A stretch of DNA of 64,000 nt. Source: Geodermatophilus obscurus. GTDB taxonomy: Bacteria; Actinomycetota; Actinomycetes; Mycobacteriales; Geodermatophilaceae. Location of the stretch: the NCBI RefSeq assembly GCF_900115395.1, contig NZ_FOWE01000015.1:1-64000 (forward strand). Direction: 5' to 3'. The notes under the pieces are model-generated. The model saw nothing but the letters and a program-made list of their open reading frames with translations, searched no databases and was not told the origin of the DNA. Position numbers and translations under genes: made by a program. The stretch's first letter is position 1, and every line of letters starts with the position of its first letter. Shown one piece after another: positions 8,588 through 17,296 of the stretch.

Positions 8588-8607
8588 GCGGTGCACCGGT
8601 GCACCGC
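8588..8607. promoter_or_regulatory. Perfect 20-bp palindrome upstream of the GPP34 gene
   Basis: GCGGTGCACCGGTGCACCGC is self-complementary over all 20 bases. It lies 23 bp upstream of the GPP34 start codon at 8565, in the expected promoter region. A partial copy, ACGGTGCACCGTT, lies inside the gene near 8487. The binding protein is unknown. Confidence 0.45.
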
Positions 8608-8826
8608 CCGCGTCGCCGGGACGGCCGGCGCCGGATCCAGGGTCGGTCGCCGACACCGGGCGGGTCATCGCCCGCAGGACCGATCCGGGTCTCCACCGTA
8701 GGTCGGACGGCCGCGTCGGGGATCGGCTGCTGGACCCGCACCGAGCCCTCCGGATCCGTCCTGCGGCCAGGACGTCTCTGTCTCGCGGGGGATGAGTTCA
8801 CTGGTCGGCGCCCCTACCGTTGTGCT

Positions 8827-10056
8827 GTGCGGAGGTGGGCTCGCCGGGCGCGCGCCGCCGGCGAGGCACGGCCCCTGCTCGCCGACGCGGCCGCCGCGGC
8901 GGTGCTCGCCGTGCTCGGCGTGCTGGCCGTGCGGGTCGGGATCGACACTGCTCCGGCCGGCTACCGGCCGCCGCCGGCCGGAGTGTGGATCGGGTTGACG
9001 CTGGCCCTGGTCTTGCCCCTGGCGCTGCGCCGCCGGTGGCCGCTGGCGGTCCTGGTCGTGGTCACGGTCGTCTTCTTCCCCTACCGGATCGTCGACGTCC
9101 CGGACCTGACCGTCTCCGTCGTCGTGTGGTGGCTGGCCCTCTACAGCGCCGGCGCCTACGGCCAGGGGCGCTGGCGGAACCGGGTGCGCGGGTTCAACGT
9201 CGTCGCGGCGCTGGGCTTCCTCGCCTACCGGCTGGTCGTGGTCGCCGGGACGCCGGTGGAGGGTCCGCTGCTGCTGCGTGCGGTCTTCCTCGTGCTGTTC
9301 AACGCGGCCTTCGTCATCGCCGCGTGGAGGTTCGGGGACCTCGTCGCCGAACGACGTGCTCACGAGAGGGCGCTCGTCGAGCGCGCGACGCAGCTCGAAC
9401 GCGAGCGTGAGGAGGAGGCCCGGCGTGCGGTGTTCGACGAGCGCGTGCGCATCGCCCGCGAGCTGCACGACGTCGTCGCGCACCACGTCAGCGTGATGGG
9501 CGTGCAGGCCGGGGCGGCGCGCCGGGTCATGACCCGCCAGCCCGCCCGGGCCGCCGAGGCGCTGGCCTCCATCGAGGAGACCAGCCGGCAGGCGGTGGTC
9601 GACCTGCAGCGGATGCTGGGCTTCCTGCGCCGCGAGGGCGAACCCGACGCGCTCGCCCCGCAGCCGCGCCTGGCTCAGCTCGACGCGCTGGTCACCGAGG
9701 TCGGGGAGACCGGCGTCGCCGTCGAGGTGTCCGTCGCGGGACAGCCCCGCGAGCTGCCGCCGTCGATCGAGGTGTCGGCCTACCGCATCGTCCAGGAGGC
9801 GCTGACCAACGTGGTCAAGCACTCCACCGCCGCCCAGGTGCAGGTCTGCCTCACCTACGAGCCGCGGGTGTTCACCGTGGAGGTCACCGACAACGGGAAC
9901 GGCACGCTCGACGGGGCAGCGGCGCCCGGCGGCCACGGCCTGATCGGCATGCGCGAACGGGTCGCGCTGCACCACGGCCAGTTCCACGCAGGCCTGCTGC
10001 TCGCCGGTGGCTTCCGGGTCCGGGCCGCCTTTCCGGACGACGGGCGGGCGCCATGA
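8827..10056 (+). CDS. Two-component sensor histidine kinase (DesK/HisKA_3 type)
   Basis: The 409-residue kinase begins at the GTG at 8827. The N-terminal half has about five transmembrane helices (residues 20-170), followed by a charged coiled coil (LVERATQLEREREEEARRAV). The HisKA_3 phosphoacceptor is in RIARELHDVVAHHVSVMGVQ, with the phosphorylated His at residue 214. The HATPase domain shows the N box (YRIVQEALTNVVKHS) and glycine boxes (DNGNG, GGHGLIGMRERV). Its stop overlaps the response-regulator start by ATGA, so the two are translationally coupled. The much longer open frame upstream has no kinase homology. The signal is unknown. Confidence 0.93.
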   Translation: MRRWARRARAAGEARPLLADAAAAAVLAVLGVLAVRVGIDTAPAGYRPPPAGVWIGLTLALVLPLALRRRWPLAVLVVVTVVFFPYRIVDVPDLTVSVVVWWLALYSAGAYGQGRWRNRVRGFNVVAALGFLAYRLVVVAGTPVEGPLLLRAVFLVLFNAAFVIAAWRFGDLVAERRAHERALVERATQLEREREEEARRAVFDERVRIARELHDVVAHHVSVMGVQAGAARRVMTRQPARAAEALASIEETSRQAVVDLQRMLGFLRREGEPDALAPQPRLAQLDALVTEVGETGVAVEVSVAGQPRELPPSIEVSAYRIVQEALTNVVKHSTAAQVQVCLTYEPRVFTVEVTDNGNGTLDGAAAPGGHGLIGMRERVALHHGQFHAGLLLAGGFRVRAAFPDDGRAP

Positions 10057-10718
10057 CGATCCGGGTCGTGCTGGCCGACGACCAGGCCCTGGTCCGCGGT
10101 GGCTTCCGCCTGATCCTGGAGTCCGAGGACGACATCGCGGTCGTCGGCGAAGCCGAGGACGGTGAGCAGGCGGTCACGCTGGTCGCCGACCTGCACCCCG
10201 ACGTCGTGCTGATGGACGTCCAGATGCCGGGTGTGGACGGGCTCGAGGCCACCCGGCGCATCGGCGCCCTCGGCGACTCCGTCCGGACCAGGGTGCTGGT
10301 GCTCACCACCTTCGAGCGCGACGACTACGTCCTCGAGGCGCTGCGCGGCGGCGCCAGCGGGTTCCTGCTCAAGAACTGCCCACCCGAGGATCTCGTCCTC
10401 GCCGTCCGCCGCGTCATCCGGGGCGACGCCCTGCTCGCGCCCTCGGTCACCCGCCGTCTCATCGAGGACTACATCACCCGGCCGACGCCACGGAGCGCGC
10501 CGGCGCCGGAACTGCAGCGCCTCACCGAACGGGAGCTCGCCGTCCTGCGCCTGCTCGCCCAGGGCAGGTCGAACACCGAGCTCGCCCACGAGCTCTACGT
10601 CAGCGAGGGCACCGTCAAGACCCACGTCTCCAGCATCCTGTCCAAGCTCGGGCTGCGGGACCGGGTCCAGGCGGTCGTCTTCGCCTACGACACCGGCCTG
10701 GTCGAACCCCGGCGCTGA
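10053..10718 (+). CDS. NarL/FixJ-family response regulator
   Basis: This 221-residue regulator has a receiver domain with the acidic pair D9-D10, the phosphoacceptor D55 in VVLMDVQMPG and a conserved Lys in GGASGFLLKN. The C-terminal LuxR-type HTH (LTERELAVLRLLAQGRSNTE, then LYVSEGTVKTHVSSILSKL) covers about residues 153-215. It is the partner of the kinase at 8827 through the ATGA overlap. Likely targets are the nearby exporter genes, but no operator can be assigned. Confidence 0.94.
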   Translation: MTIRVVLADDQALVRGGFRLILESEDDIAVVGEAEDGEQAVTLVADLHPDVVLMDVQMPGVDGLEATRRIGALGDSVRTRVLVLTTFERDDYVLEALRGGASGFLLKNCPPEDLVLAVRRVIRGDALLAPSVTRRLIEDYITRPTPRSAPAPELQRLTERELAVLRLLAQGRSNTELAHELYVSEGTVKTHVSSILSKLGLRDRVQAVVFAYDTGLVEPRR

Positions 10719-11013
10719 CACGGGACGGCCGACAACCCCGGCCGCTCGAGCCGCCGGGCCCCGGAGTGGCGAGAGATCGGCCATCGGCTGGCTGCTCAGG
10801 TAGAAGGTGTCGGCCACCCACAGCTGGTTTCAGCGCGGCGCTCATCGGCCCCAGGGTGGCCTCATCCTGGCTGGCTCGCAGGACGAGATCACCTATTCAC
10901 GAGTTAGGCAGATGAAGTCGTTGGCTCGCGGACTCCGTCCAGTTCTTGTCCCTTTCGACACTGTCGCCAGTCGTCCCGACGGGGCGCAGCGTCGGTCTGC
11001 GCACGCGGCCGGA
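10719..11013. other. Spacer after the two-component system
   Basis: No gene is visible. GGCC/CGG-rich inverted repeats just after 10727 may terminate the response-regulator transcript. The cupin gene on the other strand ends at 11014. Confidence 0.35.
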
Positions 11014-11376
11014 CTACCGGTCGCGGTGCGCGGCAACCACGGTGAGCAGTACGACGGTGTCTTCCTCGGCGTGCAGGCTGTGCCGCCGATCAGGGATCGG
11101 TGCGATCTGGTGGGTGCGGAGTTCCACGGACTTCTCGCCGGCCACCAGCCGAGCGCGGCCGCGCAGCACGAGCAGACTCGCCGCCCCTGGACTCTCGTGC
11201 TCGCTGAGCTCGGTTCCGGCGGTGAGCGCGATGACGGTCTGGCGCAGCCCGTCGACGGGGTGCGGAAGCGTGCGGGCGGCGCGGCCTGCGTGCTCCGCGG
11301 CGGCGCGTTCCAGCAACTCGTCGGTCAGCTTCTGAAGGTCGGTGGGCTGGCCCTCGTTCGGGATGGCAGCGGACAT
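11014..11376 (-). CDS. Small cupin-domain protein
   Basis: The 120-residue protein, from an ATG at 11376 after GGAG, starts MSAAIPNEGQPTDLQKLTDE. It contains the single-cupin motif region LSEHESPGAASLLVLRGRAR and the second cupin strand pair IAPIPDRRHSLHAEEDTVVL. Metal ligands of the usual type (HxH/E and a later His) are partly present (H and E in SEHES; H in RRHSL). Related actinobacterial cupins are short stress proteins without a known substrate. Two further in-frame ATGs upstream are possible but have poorer ribosome sites. Confidence 0.75.
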   Translation of the reverse strand: MSAAIPNEGQPTDLQKLTDELLERAAAEHAGRAARTLPHPVDGLRQTVIALTAGTELSEHESPGAASLLVLRGRARLVAGEKSVELRTHQIAPIPDRRHSLHAEEDTVVLLTVVAAHRDR

Positions 11377-11864
11377 CGTCTCCAGCCTCGGCGGGGTCGT
11401 CAGCATCACCGCCTCGCGGCGGTCCTGGCTCCGCATCATCCCCGCGTCGCCAGTTGCCTGGGCGAGCGGTCGTCTTCCCCCGTATACGACAGGTGAAGCC
11501 GTGGGTGTGCACGCAGGACCGGTACTGGTTCAGCCTGTCCGCGAGCGCTTGGGGGGCGGGTCAGACGACCTGAGCGGCGGCCCGGCTCGCGGGCGGCTGG
11601 AGCGGCCCCGCTCGTGCGTCGACGTCGGCGAGGCGGGGAAGAGCGAGGCGGGGAAGAAGGCGGCCAAGAGCCTCCACTGACCTCGAAGGCGCTCCTCCTG
11701 CCGTTGCTGGGCAAGTGCAGCGGATCGGCGGTCGGGGTGGGCCTGTAGCTGTAGGACCGTGTGCCGGTGGAGACTCAGGTTCCGCGTCGAGGACGCGACC
11801 AACCTACGATCAACAAACCACCCTCGACGACCGACGCTAACAATGTCGGCCGATGACGTGAACC
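11377..11864. other. Non-coding stretch with a 15-bp tandem repeat
   Basis: I find no supported gene. A perfect 15-bp tandem duplication (GCGAGGCGGGGAAGA) occupies 11628-11657, encoding a Lys-rich tail in one frame (AGKSEAGKKAAKSLH) that could be the end of a lost gene. GC content falls towards 11760-11860, just before the putative island boundary. Confidence 0.4.
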
Positions 11865-11976
11865 GCCTCTGACCTGCACGTTCGTCGCCGACCAACCGTC
11901 GCCGACCACCCCGAGACCAACTCGCAGGGTTATCGGTTCGAGTCCAATCGGGGGAGCAACACCGCAGGTCAGGAGC
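11865..11976. repeat. Left tRNA-end-like attachment site bracketed by an inverted repeat
   Basis: GCCTCTGACCTGC (11865-11877) and GCAGGTCAGGAGC (11964-11976) are inverted copies with one mismatch. Between them is a sequence like the 3' end of a tRNA, with a T-loop in GGTTCGAGTCC and a 3' part GGGGGAGCA. No 5' half of a tRNA is visible. The same bracketing repeat recurs at 35459-35580. The integrase gene ends 158 bp to the right. I infer an attachment-site remnant at the left end of an integrated element. Confidence 0.5.
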
Positions 11977-12134
11977 TTGTTCGGTCGGTAGTTGATCTAC
12001 CAAGGACCAGAGACGACCAACAAACCCCTCCCCGCGCAGCCCGGTGCGACGCATGTCGAGGCATCTCCGGAGACGGCGCGGTGGCGGGGGTGTGGCCGTG
12101 GGCGGAGCCGGGCGGCCTGGACTGCCGAGGGCTG

Positions 12135-13278
12135 CTACGGCGTGCGCTGCAGGGCGGCGGCCGCTTCGGGGCTGGCGAGCCGGCGGCCCATGTAGACGTC
12201 CTGGGTGAGGCTGGGCCGGGTGTGGCCGAGGTGGTCGGCGATCTGGCGGGCGGACAGCCCGGCCTCGTCGAGCCGGGTGGCGACAGTCTTGCGGAACACG
12301 TGCGAGGTCACCCAGTCGAAGTCGGCCCGATCGAGCGCCGCGCGCAGATCGCCGCTGGTGTTGTTCGGATCGCGCAGCCGGCCCTGCGGACTGCGGAAGA
12401 GCACCGGCGGGTCGGCGTGTGGGGGGGACGGCGGCGCAGCGGCGGCGGAGCAGGTCGACGACGAAGGGCGGCAGGGCGATGGTGCGCCGCCCGGCGTCGG
12501 ACTTGGGCACCTCCTGGATGACCAGGCCGCGGCCGGGCATGCGGATGACGGTGGCGGTGACGGCCAGGGTGGCGGCGTCCAGGTCGAGCGCGGTCGGGCG
12601 GACCGCGCAAGCCTCGCCGATGCGCACGCCGGTGCCGAGCATGAGGTCCACGAAGTCCGGCAGGTCCAGGCGGACGGCCTCGGGATCGGCGGCGAGCTCC
12701 TCTCGCAGCCGCTGGGCCTCGGTGACGGTCAGCGCCCGCGGGGTCTTCACCGGCCGGGTGGTGCGCCGCAAGGAGATCTCGCGGACCGGGTTGGTGGGCA
12801 GGGCGCCGTGGCGGACGGCGAGGGCGAGGATGCCGGACAGGACGCTGCGGGTGGACTTGGCCGCGCCGGTGCCGTGGCTGCTGCGGACGGCGGTCAGCAG
12901 CCGGTCGACGGCGGGGACGGTGACCTCGCGCAGCCGCAGCTCGCCCAGGCCGGGCAGGACGTAGGAGTCGACGACGAAGCGGTAGAGCCGCTTGGTGCCG
13001 GCGGCCAGCTCGCTGGCCTCGACCTCGGCCAGCCACAGCTGCGCGGCGGCGGCCAGCCGGCTGTCCGCGGTCGCGGCCGGCGTCGCCAGTCCGCCGCGGT
13101 CGCGCAGGGCCTCGCGCAGCCGGCGCTCGGCCTGGGCGCGAGTGTTGCCGTAGCGGGTGACGAAACGGCGTCGGCCGTCGAAGTCGCGAAAGCTGGCCCG
13201 GGCCCGCACCCGTCCCTTGCGGACAACGAGGAAGTCGATCTTGCCGAAGGTCCCCACCGGCAGTGGTGGCCTTCCCAT
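12135..13278 (-). pseudogene. Tyrosine recombinase (phage-type integrase), frameshifted in a G7 run
   Basis: From the ATG at 13278 (MGRPPLPVGTFGKIDFLVVR) the frame encodes the arm- and core-binding domains and the first catalytic Arg (GTGVRIGEACAVR). It then breaks near a run of seven G on the + strand at 12421-12427. Removing one base joins it to the second part, LFRSPQGRLRDPNN onward, which holds the catalytic HxxR (SHVFRKTVATRL), the GH box (IADHLGHTRPSLT) and Tyr in DVYMGR. The restored protein would have 380 residues, normal for the family. The error could be a true mutation or a homopolymer sequencing error. It lies beside the left attachment-like site. Confidence 0.85.
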
Positions 13279-13810
13279 GACGGCTTCCTCGATCCTCGCC
13301 GGTGGCAGGGGAGTACCGGCTGAGACAGGCTCTGCGACGAGGTGGACGCCTCGCGGTGACGGCGCGGGATCCGGGGGACAGCGCAGAGCCCTGTGGATGA
13401 CGACGTCGCCGTCCGGCTCTGACCGTGACAAGCGTGCTGCAGTTCTCCTCCAGTACTCCTCCACCCCAGCCGCCGAGCAGGCACCGTCGAGTACTTCAGC
13501 GTTGTCCGTCAGCCTCAACCGCCGCTGAGGACGGCGAGTGGACCGGTGATGAGGCAAGAGGTGTGATGGCTTGCGATCTTGATAGCTCCAGTTGTGCGGT
13601 CGAGCCGTCGGCAGCCGGATGCTGGTCGGTTGAGCAGTCACGGCGGTCACTTCGAGACGCGGCGCATCGAGTGGAGTGGCATGAGGAGCACTCAGGGAAG
13701 GAGTCGATACCTGGGTGGCGCACGGGGTCATCGGCTCCTGTCTCCAGGTCAGGTCGGACGCGGCAGCCGAGCTCCCCGGAGATGCCGGCTCGGCCGCATA
13801 TCGTCACCGG
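13279..13810. other. Spacer between the integrase and a membrane protein gene
   Basis: About 530 bp without a recognisable gene. It includes the integrase upstream region and the upstream region of the gene at 13811. ORFs here have no protein-like composition. Confidence 0.4.
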
Positions 13811-14914
13811 ATGCCGACGTCCCTGAGCCGGCGCGCCCTCGGTCGCGTGTCGGCGGTTCTCCTCGCCGTCGCCGCGCTGCTGCTTCTCGGTGCCGGCCCC
13901 GCGGCCGCGCACACCGACCGCGGAGTGGCCGCGAGCAACTACGCCGGGCAGGTTCTCGGGATGTCAGCGCTGATGCCCGGGGTGGACCTGCAGGTGGCCG
14001 AGTTCGGCGACAGCCTCGAGCTGCGCAATCGCTCGACGGAGATCGTCACCGTCTACGGCTACTCCGACGAGGAATACCTGCGCATCGGCCCGGACGGGGT
14101 GTGGCGCAACGCCAACAGCCCGGCCACCTACATCAACCTGCGCGTGGACGGGAACACCACCCTGCCCGCGCACGCCGACCCGGCCGCCGTGCCGGACTGG
14201 CAGCAGGTCTCCACCCGGCCGGAGTACTCCTGGCACGACCACCGCACCCACTGGATGTCGCCGAGCCTGCCGCCGCAGGTGGCCGCTGATCCCGACCGGC
14301 CCCATCGCGTCTTCGCCTGGCAGGTGCCGCTGTCCTACGACGGCACCCCGGTGGTCGTCGACGGGGAGCTGACCTGGTCTCCGCCGCCGAACCCGACGGT
14401 CTGGTGGCCGGTGTATCTGCTGATCCCGGTGCTCGGGCTGCTGGCCGGGTGGCGCGGGCGCACCGCCCGGCCGTTGGTGGCGCTGCTGGTCGCCGCGAAC
14501 ACGGCCGCGGTGTGGCACCTGGTCGCGACACCTCAGCCGGGCCTGACCGCTTTAGACCGGGCGCTGGAGCTGGGTGCGGCGTCGCTGCCGGCCTTTGTGA
14601 TGGCCGGGGTGACGGCCCTCGCGGTCCGGGCGGCGATCGGCGGCAAGGACCTGCTCGCGGCCATGCTCGCCGCCATCGTCGGGTTCATGCTGCTGATCCA
14701 GGGCCTGCCCGACATGGACATCCTCTGGGCGGCCAACGTCATCACCGGCGGCCCGGTCGTCCTGGCCCGGCTCACCGCCGCGCTGCTCATCGCCGGCGGC
14801 CTGAGCCTGATGCTGGGCGCGGTGCCCGCGGTGCGCCGTTTCCGCCCGGACGTGCCCGGACCGCAGCGGGCCACCCTGCAGACCAGCGCACCGACGGCCG
14901 CTGCGATCGGCTGA
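13811..14914 (+). CDS. Exported multi-spanning membrane protein, copper-locus associated
   Basis: This 367-residue protein has a signal peptide (VSAVLLAVAALLLLGAGPAA, cleavage after AHA-like AAAHT). A roughly 190-residue extracellular domain follows, with His-rich SWHDHRTHWMSP, and then about six transmembrane helices from residue 198. The layout, and the neighbouring CopC/CopD and CDF genes, suggest a role in metal handling at the envelope, but I know of no defined function for the family. The ATG at 13811 has no clear ribosome site. A strong bidirectional hairpin follows at 14919. Confidence 0.75.
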   Translation: MPTSLSRRALGRVSAVLLAVAALLLLGAGPAAAHTDRGVAASNYAGQVLGMSALMPGVDLQVAEFGDSLELRNRSTEIVTVYGYSDEEYLRIGPDGVWRNANSPATYINLRVDGNTTLPAHADPAAVPDWQQVSTRPEYSWHDHRTHWMSPSLPPQVAADPDRPHRVFAWQVPLSYDGTPVVVDGELTWSPPPNPTVWWPVYLLIPVLGLLAGWRGRTARPLVALLVAANTAAVWHLVATPQPGLTALDRALELGAASLPAFVMAGVTALAVRAAIGGKDLLAAMLAAIVGFMLLIQGLPDMDILWAANVITGGPVVLARLTAALLIAGGLSLMLGAVPAVRRFRPDVPGPQRATLQTSAPTAAAIG

Positions 14915-14918
14915 GCCC

Positions 14919-14937
14919 CACGGCGGGCCCCGCCGTG
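14919..14937. terminator. Bidirectional terminator hairpin
   Basis: CACGGCGGG-C-CCCGCCGTG is a perfect inverted repeat (8-bp stem with a tight loop). It sits between the converging genes ending at 14914 (+) and 14968 (-), where a shared terminator is expected. Confidence 0.65.
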
Positions 14938-14967
14938 AGGATCGACCGGGCGCCGCCGCGGACGCGG

Positions 14968-15912
14968 TCAGGCGTGCGCGGCGAGCTCGTGCCCGGCGTG
15001 GCTGCGCGGCTCGAGCTGGAACGTGCAGTGCTCGACCGAGACGGCGAAGTGCTCGGCGAGGCACGCCTGCAGCCGGTCGAGCACCTGCGGCGCCGATCCG
15101 TTGGCGAAGCAGACCTCGTCGATGACCACGTGTGCGGACAGCACCGGCAGGTCGTCGCTGATCAGCGACGCGTGCAGGTCGTGCACCGCGATGATCCGGT
15201 CGTCCTTCGCCTCCAGGTGGGCGCGGACGGCGTCGAGGTCCAGCCCTGGCGGGGTGCTCTCCAGCAGCACCGACACCGTCCGCCGGAGTAGCCCGACGGT
15301 GCGCGGCACGATCAGCGCCGCGATGAGCAGCGAGGCGACCGCGTCGGCGGCCTGCCAGCCAGTGACCGCGATGACGCCGGCCGCGACGAGGACCGCGACC
15401 GACCCGAGGGCGTCGTTGACCACCTCCAGCAGCGCTGCCCGCATGTTCACGTTGCCGCTGCGCCCGCCGCGGGTCAGCACCCAAATGCCGGCCGCGTTCG
15501 CGGCCAGGCCGATCGCGCCGAACACCAGCACCGGCGTCGCGGCGACTTCCGTGCCCGCCGGGTCCAGTCGCCGCCCGACCGCCTCGACGGCGACCAGCAC
15601 CCCGACGGCCAGCAGCACCGCGGCCTGCAGTGTCGCGCCGAGGACCTCCGCGCGCCGGTACCCCCAGGTCCGCCGCGCGGTCGCCGGCCGCAGCGCCAGG
15701 GTCGCCGCGATCAGGGCGATGACTAGGCCGGCGGCGTCGGTGCCCGCGTGCGCGGCGTCAGCGAGCAGTGCCAGCGACCCCGACAGCAACGCGCCGACCA
15801 CCTGCACGACCAGGACCGATGCGGTCAGGACCAGCACGATCGCCAGCCGGCGGCGGTTGCCTGCCGCACCACCGGCCTCGTGGGCGTGGCCGTGCGCGTG
15901 GCCGCCGCTCAC
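14968..15912 (-). CDS. Cation diffusion facilitator (CDF) metal exporter
   Basis: This 314-residue protein has a His-rich N-terminus (MSGGHAHGHAHEAGG), six transmembrane helices and a cytoplasmic ferredoxin-like C-terminal domain ending in histidines. Transmembrane helix 2 carries the metal site HAGTD (HxxxD). In helix 5 the expected HxxxD appears as EVVND, so Glu replaces His; this may alter metal choice. The family moves Zn, Cd or Co against protons out of the cytoplasm. The gene is the last of a minus-strand block that begins with the CmtR-like regulator at 17730 and overlaps the preceding gene by ATGA. Confidence 0.9.
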   Translation of the reverse strand: MSGGHAHGHAHEAGGAAGNRRRLAIVLVLTASVLVVQVVGALLSGSLALLADAAHAGTDAAGLVIALIAATLALRPATARRTWGYRRAEVLGATLQAAVLLAVGVLVAVEAVGRRLDPAGTEVAATPVLVFGAIGLAANAAGIWVLTRGGRSGNVNMRAALLEVVNDALGSVAVLVAAGVIAVTGWQAADAVASLLIAALIVPRTVGLLRRTVSVLLESTPPGLDLDAVRAHLEAKDDRIIAVHDLHASLISDDLPVLSAHVVIDEVCFANGSAPQVLDRLQACLAEHFAVSVEHCTFQLEPRSHAGHELAAHA

Positions 15913-16535
15913 TGGGCGGCTTCATGCATCGCTGGCACGCGCAGGCGGCCGACGCCGGGCACGAACCGGCCGGTGCGGGCGGCGTAGGCCGCGTACTCGG
16001 AGCCGTGGGTCGCCAGCAGGTACGGCTCCTCAGCGGTGCGGACCTGCAGTTGGACCGCGGCGCCCAGCGCCACCAGCGCGAGCACGCTGACCCAGGTGGG
16101 GACCATGAGCACGACGCCGACCTGCGCGGCGACCATCGCGGTGAAGATCGGATTCCGGACCACGCCGAACAGCGGGCCCGAGGTCACCAGGGCGGTGCGC
16201 TCGGCCGGGTCGACGCCGATGCGCCAGGAGGCGCCCATGCCGGTCTGCGCCGCCAGAGTCGCGGCGAACCCGACGAGTGCCAGCCCCAGTCCGGCCACCT
16301 GGATCCCGACCGGCGGGTCGACCGGAGTCACGCCGACCGCGGCCAGCGCCGGCCCGGCCAGCCCGGCGACCATCGCGACGACGAACAGCGCACCGCCCCA
16401 CCACTGCGCCTCGGCTGGGGTGCCTGAGATCCCGCGGAAGCCGGTCGACCCGGTGCGGCGGTGCTGCACCCACGACCGCACACCGAAGAGCACGACGGCA
16501 GCGACGATGTACAGGACGAGGGCAGCGATGGTCAC
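15909..16535 (-). CDS. Isoprenylcysteine carboxyl methyltransferase (ICMT)-family membrane protein
   Basis: The 208-residue protein from the GTG at 16535 has about five transmembrane segments and the ICMT/PEMT signature: RNPIF, followed by EEPYLLATHGSEYAAYAART and RFVPGVGR. Bacterial members are integral-membrane methyltransferase-like proteins, usually without a known substrate, and often sit beside metal exporters. It overlaps the upstream CDF gene by GTGA and the downstream one by ATGA, so it is part of the metal-resistance operon. Confidence 0.85.
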   Translation of the reverse strand: MTIAALVLYIVAAVVLFGVRSWVQHRRTGSTGFRGISGTPAEAQWWGGALFVVAMVAGLAGPALAAVGVTPVDPPVGIQVAGLGLALVGFAATLAAQTGMGASWRIGVDPAERTALVTSGPLFGVVRNPIFTAMVAAQVGVVLMVPTWVSVLALVALGAAVQLQVRTAEEPYLLATHGSEYAAYAARTGRFVPGVGRLRVPAMHEAAQ

Positions 16536-17296
16536 TGGAGCTGCTCCCGAGGCGTGATGGTCAGGGTCTGCGGCGCGGCCGACGCCGGTGAGCAGCAGGC
16601 GTCGGTGCAGCCGTCGCCGCACCCGCAGCCGTCGGCGGCCTCGTGCCCGTCGGCGCCCGGCCGGCTCGGAGCGCAGCAGCCCTCGCCGCGCCAAGCCTCG
16701 AGGCCCTCACGCACCGCCACGGCGGCGATCACCAGCCCGGCGATCGGATCGGCCCAGCTCCAGCCGAGGGTGGCGTTGAGCAGCAGACCCACCAGCAGCA
16801 CCGCGCTGAGGTAGGTGCACAGCAGCGTCTGGGTGGAGTCGGCGACGACGGCGTTGCTGCCCAGGGCCCGGCCGGTGCGGCGCTGGGCCCACGACAGGAA
16901 CGGCATGACGAGCAGCGAGGCGACGGCCAGGCCGATGCCGACCGGTGAGGAGTCCGGGTCGGCGCCGGTGAGCAGGGCGCGGATCGACTCGAACGCGACG
17001 TAGGCAGCGAGGGCGAAGAAGGAGAACGCCATCAGCCTCAGCGCCTGCTGTTCCCGGCTCTCGGGCAGCCGGTGGCGGAACTGCCAGAGGATGACGAGGC
17101 CGCTGAAGACCTCGACGACGGAGTCCAGCCCGAAGCCGATGAGGGCCACCGAGCCGGCCACCACGCCCGCGGAGATGGCGATGACGGCCTCGACCACGTT
17201 GTAGGTGACGCTGGCGCCGGCGAGCAGCTGGGCGCGGCGGCCGAGGCGGGCCCGCTCGGCGGCGGTAGGTGCGGGGTGGGTGTGGGTGGCGCTCAC
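16532..17296 (-). CDS. CDF-like cation transporter with Cys/His-rich tail
   Basis: This 254-residue protein starts at the GTG at 17296, overlapping the regulator's stop by GTGA. It has six transmembrane helices. The metal-binding positions of the CDF-like (TMEM163/YdfM) type appear in GFGLDSVVEVFSG and VVADSTQTLLCTY. The C-terminal tail replaces the usual cytoplasmic domain with a Cys/His cluster (GCCAP, then DGCGCGDGCTDACC), which probably captures a thiophilic metal such as Cd or Pb. Co-transcription with a CmtR-like Cd/Pb sensor supports this. Confidence 0.85.
   Translation of the reverse strand: MSATHTHPAPTAAERARLGRRAQLLAGASVTYNVVEAVIAISAGVVAGSVALIGFGLDSVVEVFSGLVILWQFRHRLPESREQQALRLMAFSFFALAAYVAFESIRALLTGADPDSSPVGIGLAVASLLVMPFLSWAQRRTGRALGSNAVVADSTQTLLCTYLSAVLLVGLLLNATLGWSWADPIAGLVIAAVAVREGLEAWRGEGCCAPSRPGADGHEAADGCGCGDGCTDACCSPASAAPQTLTITPREQLQ

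Noticed and set aside
7597..8826. Upstream extension of the intact histidine kinase to an 819-residue protein
   Set aside because: The extra 410 codons run antisense through the GPP34 gene and the HTH fragment and show no kinase or membrane features; the GTG at 8827 fits the family.
11900..11962. Complete tRNA gene at the left attachment-like site
   Set aside because: Only a T-arm and 3' strand are visible; no D-arm, anticodon arm or matching 5' acceptor strand lies in the preceding 80 bases.
11530..12134. Downstream extension of the integrase frame to 11530
   Set aside because: After the G7 frameshift the continued frame is Pro/Arg-rich non-homologous sequence. The true integrase end is at 12135 in the other frame.
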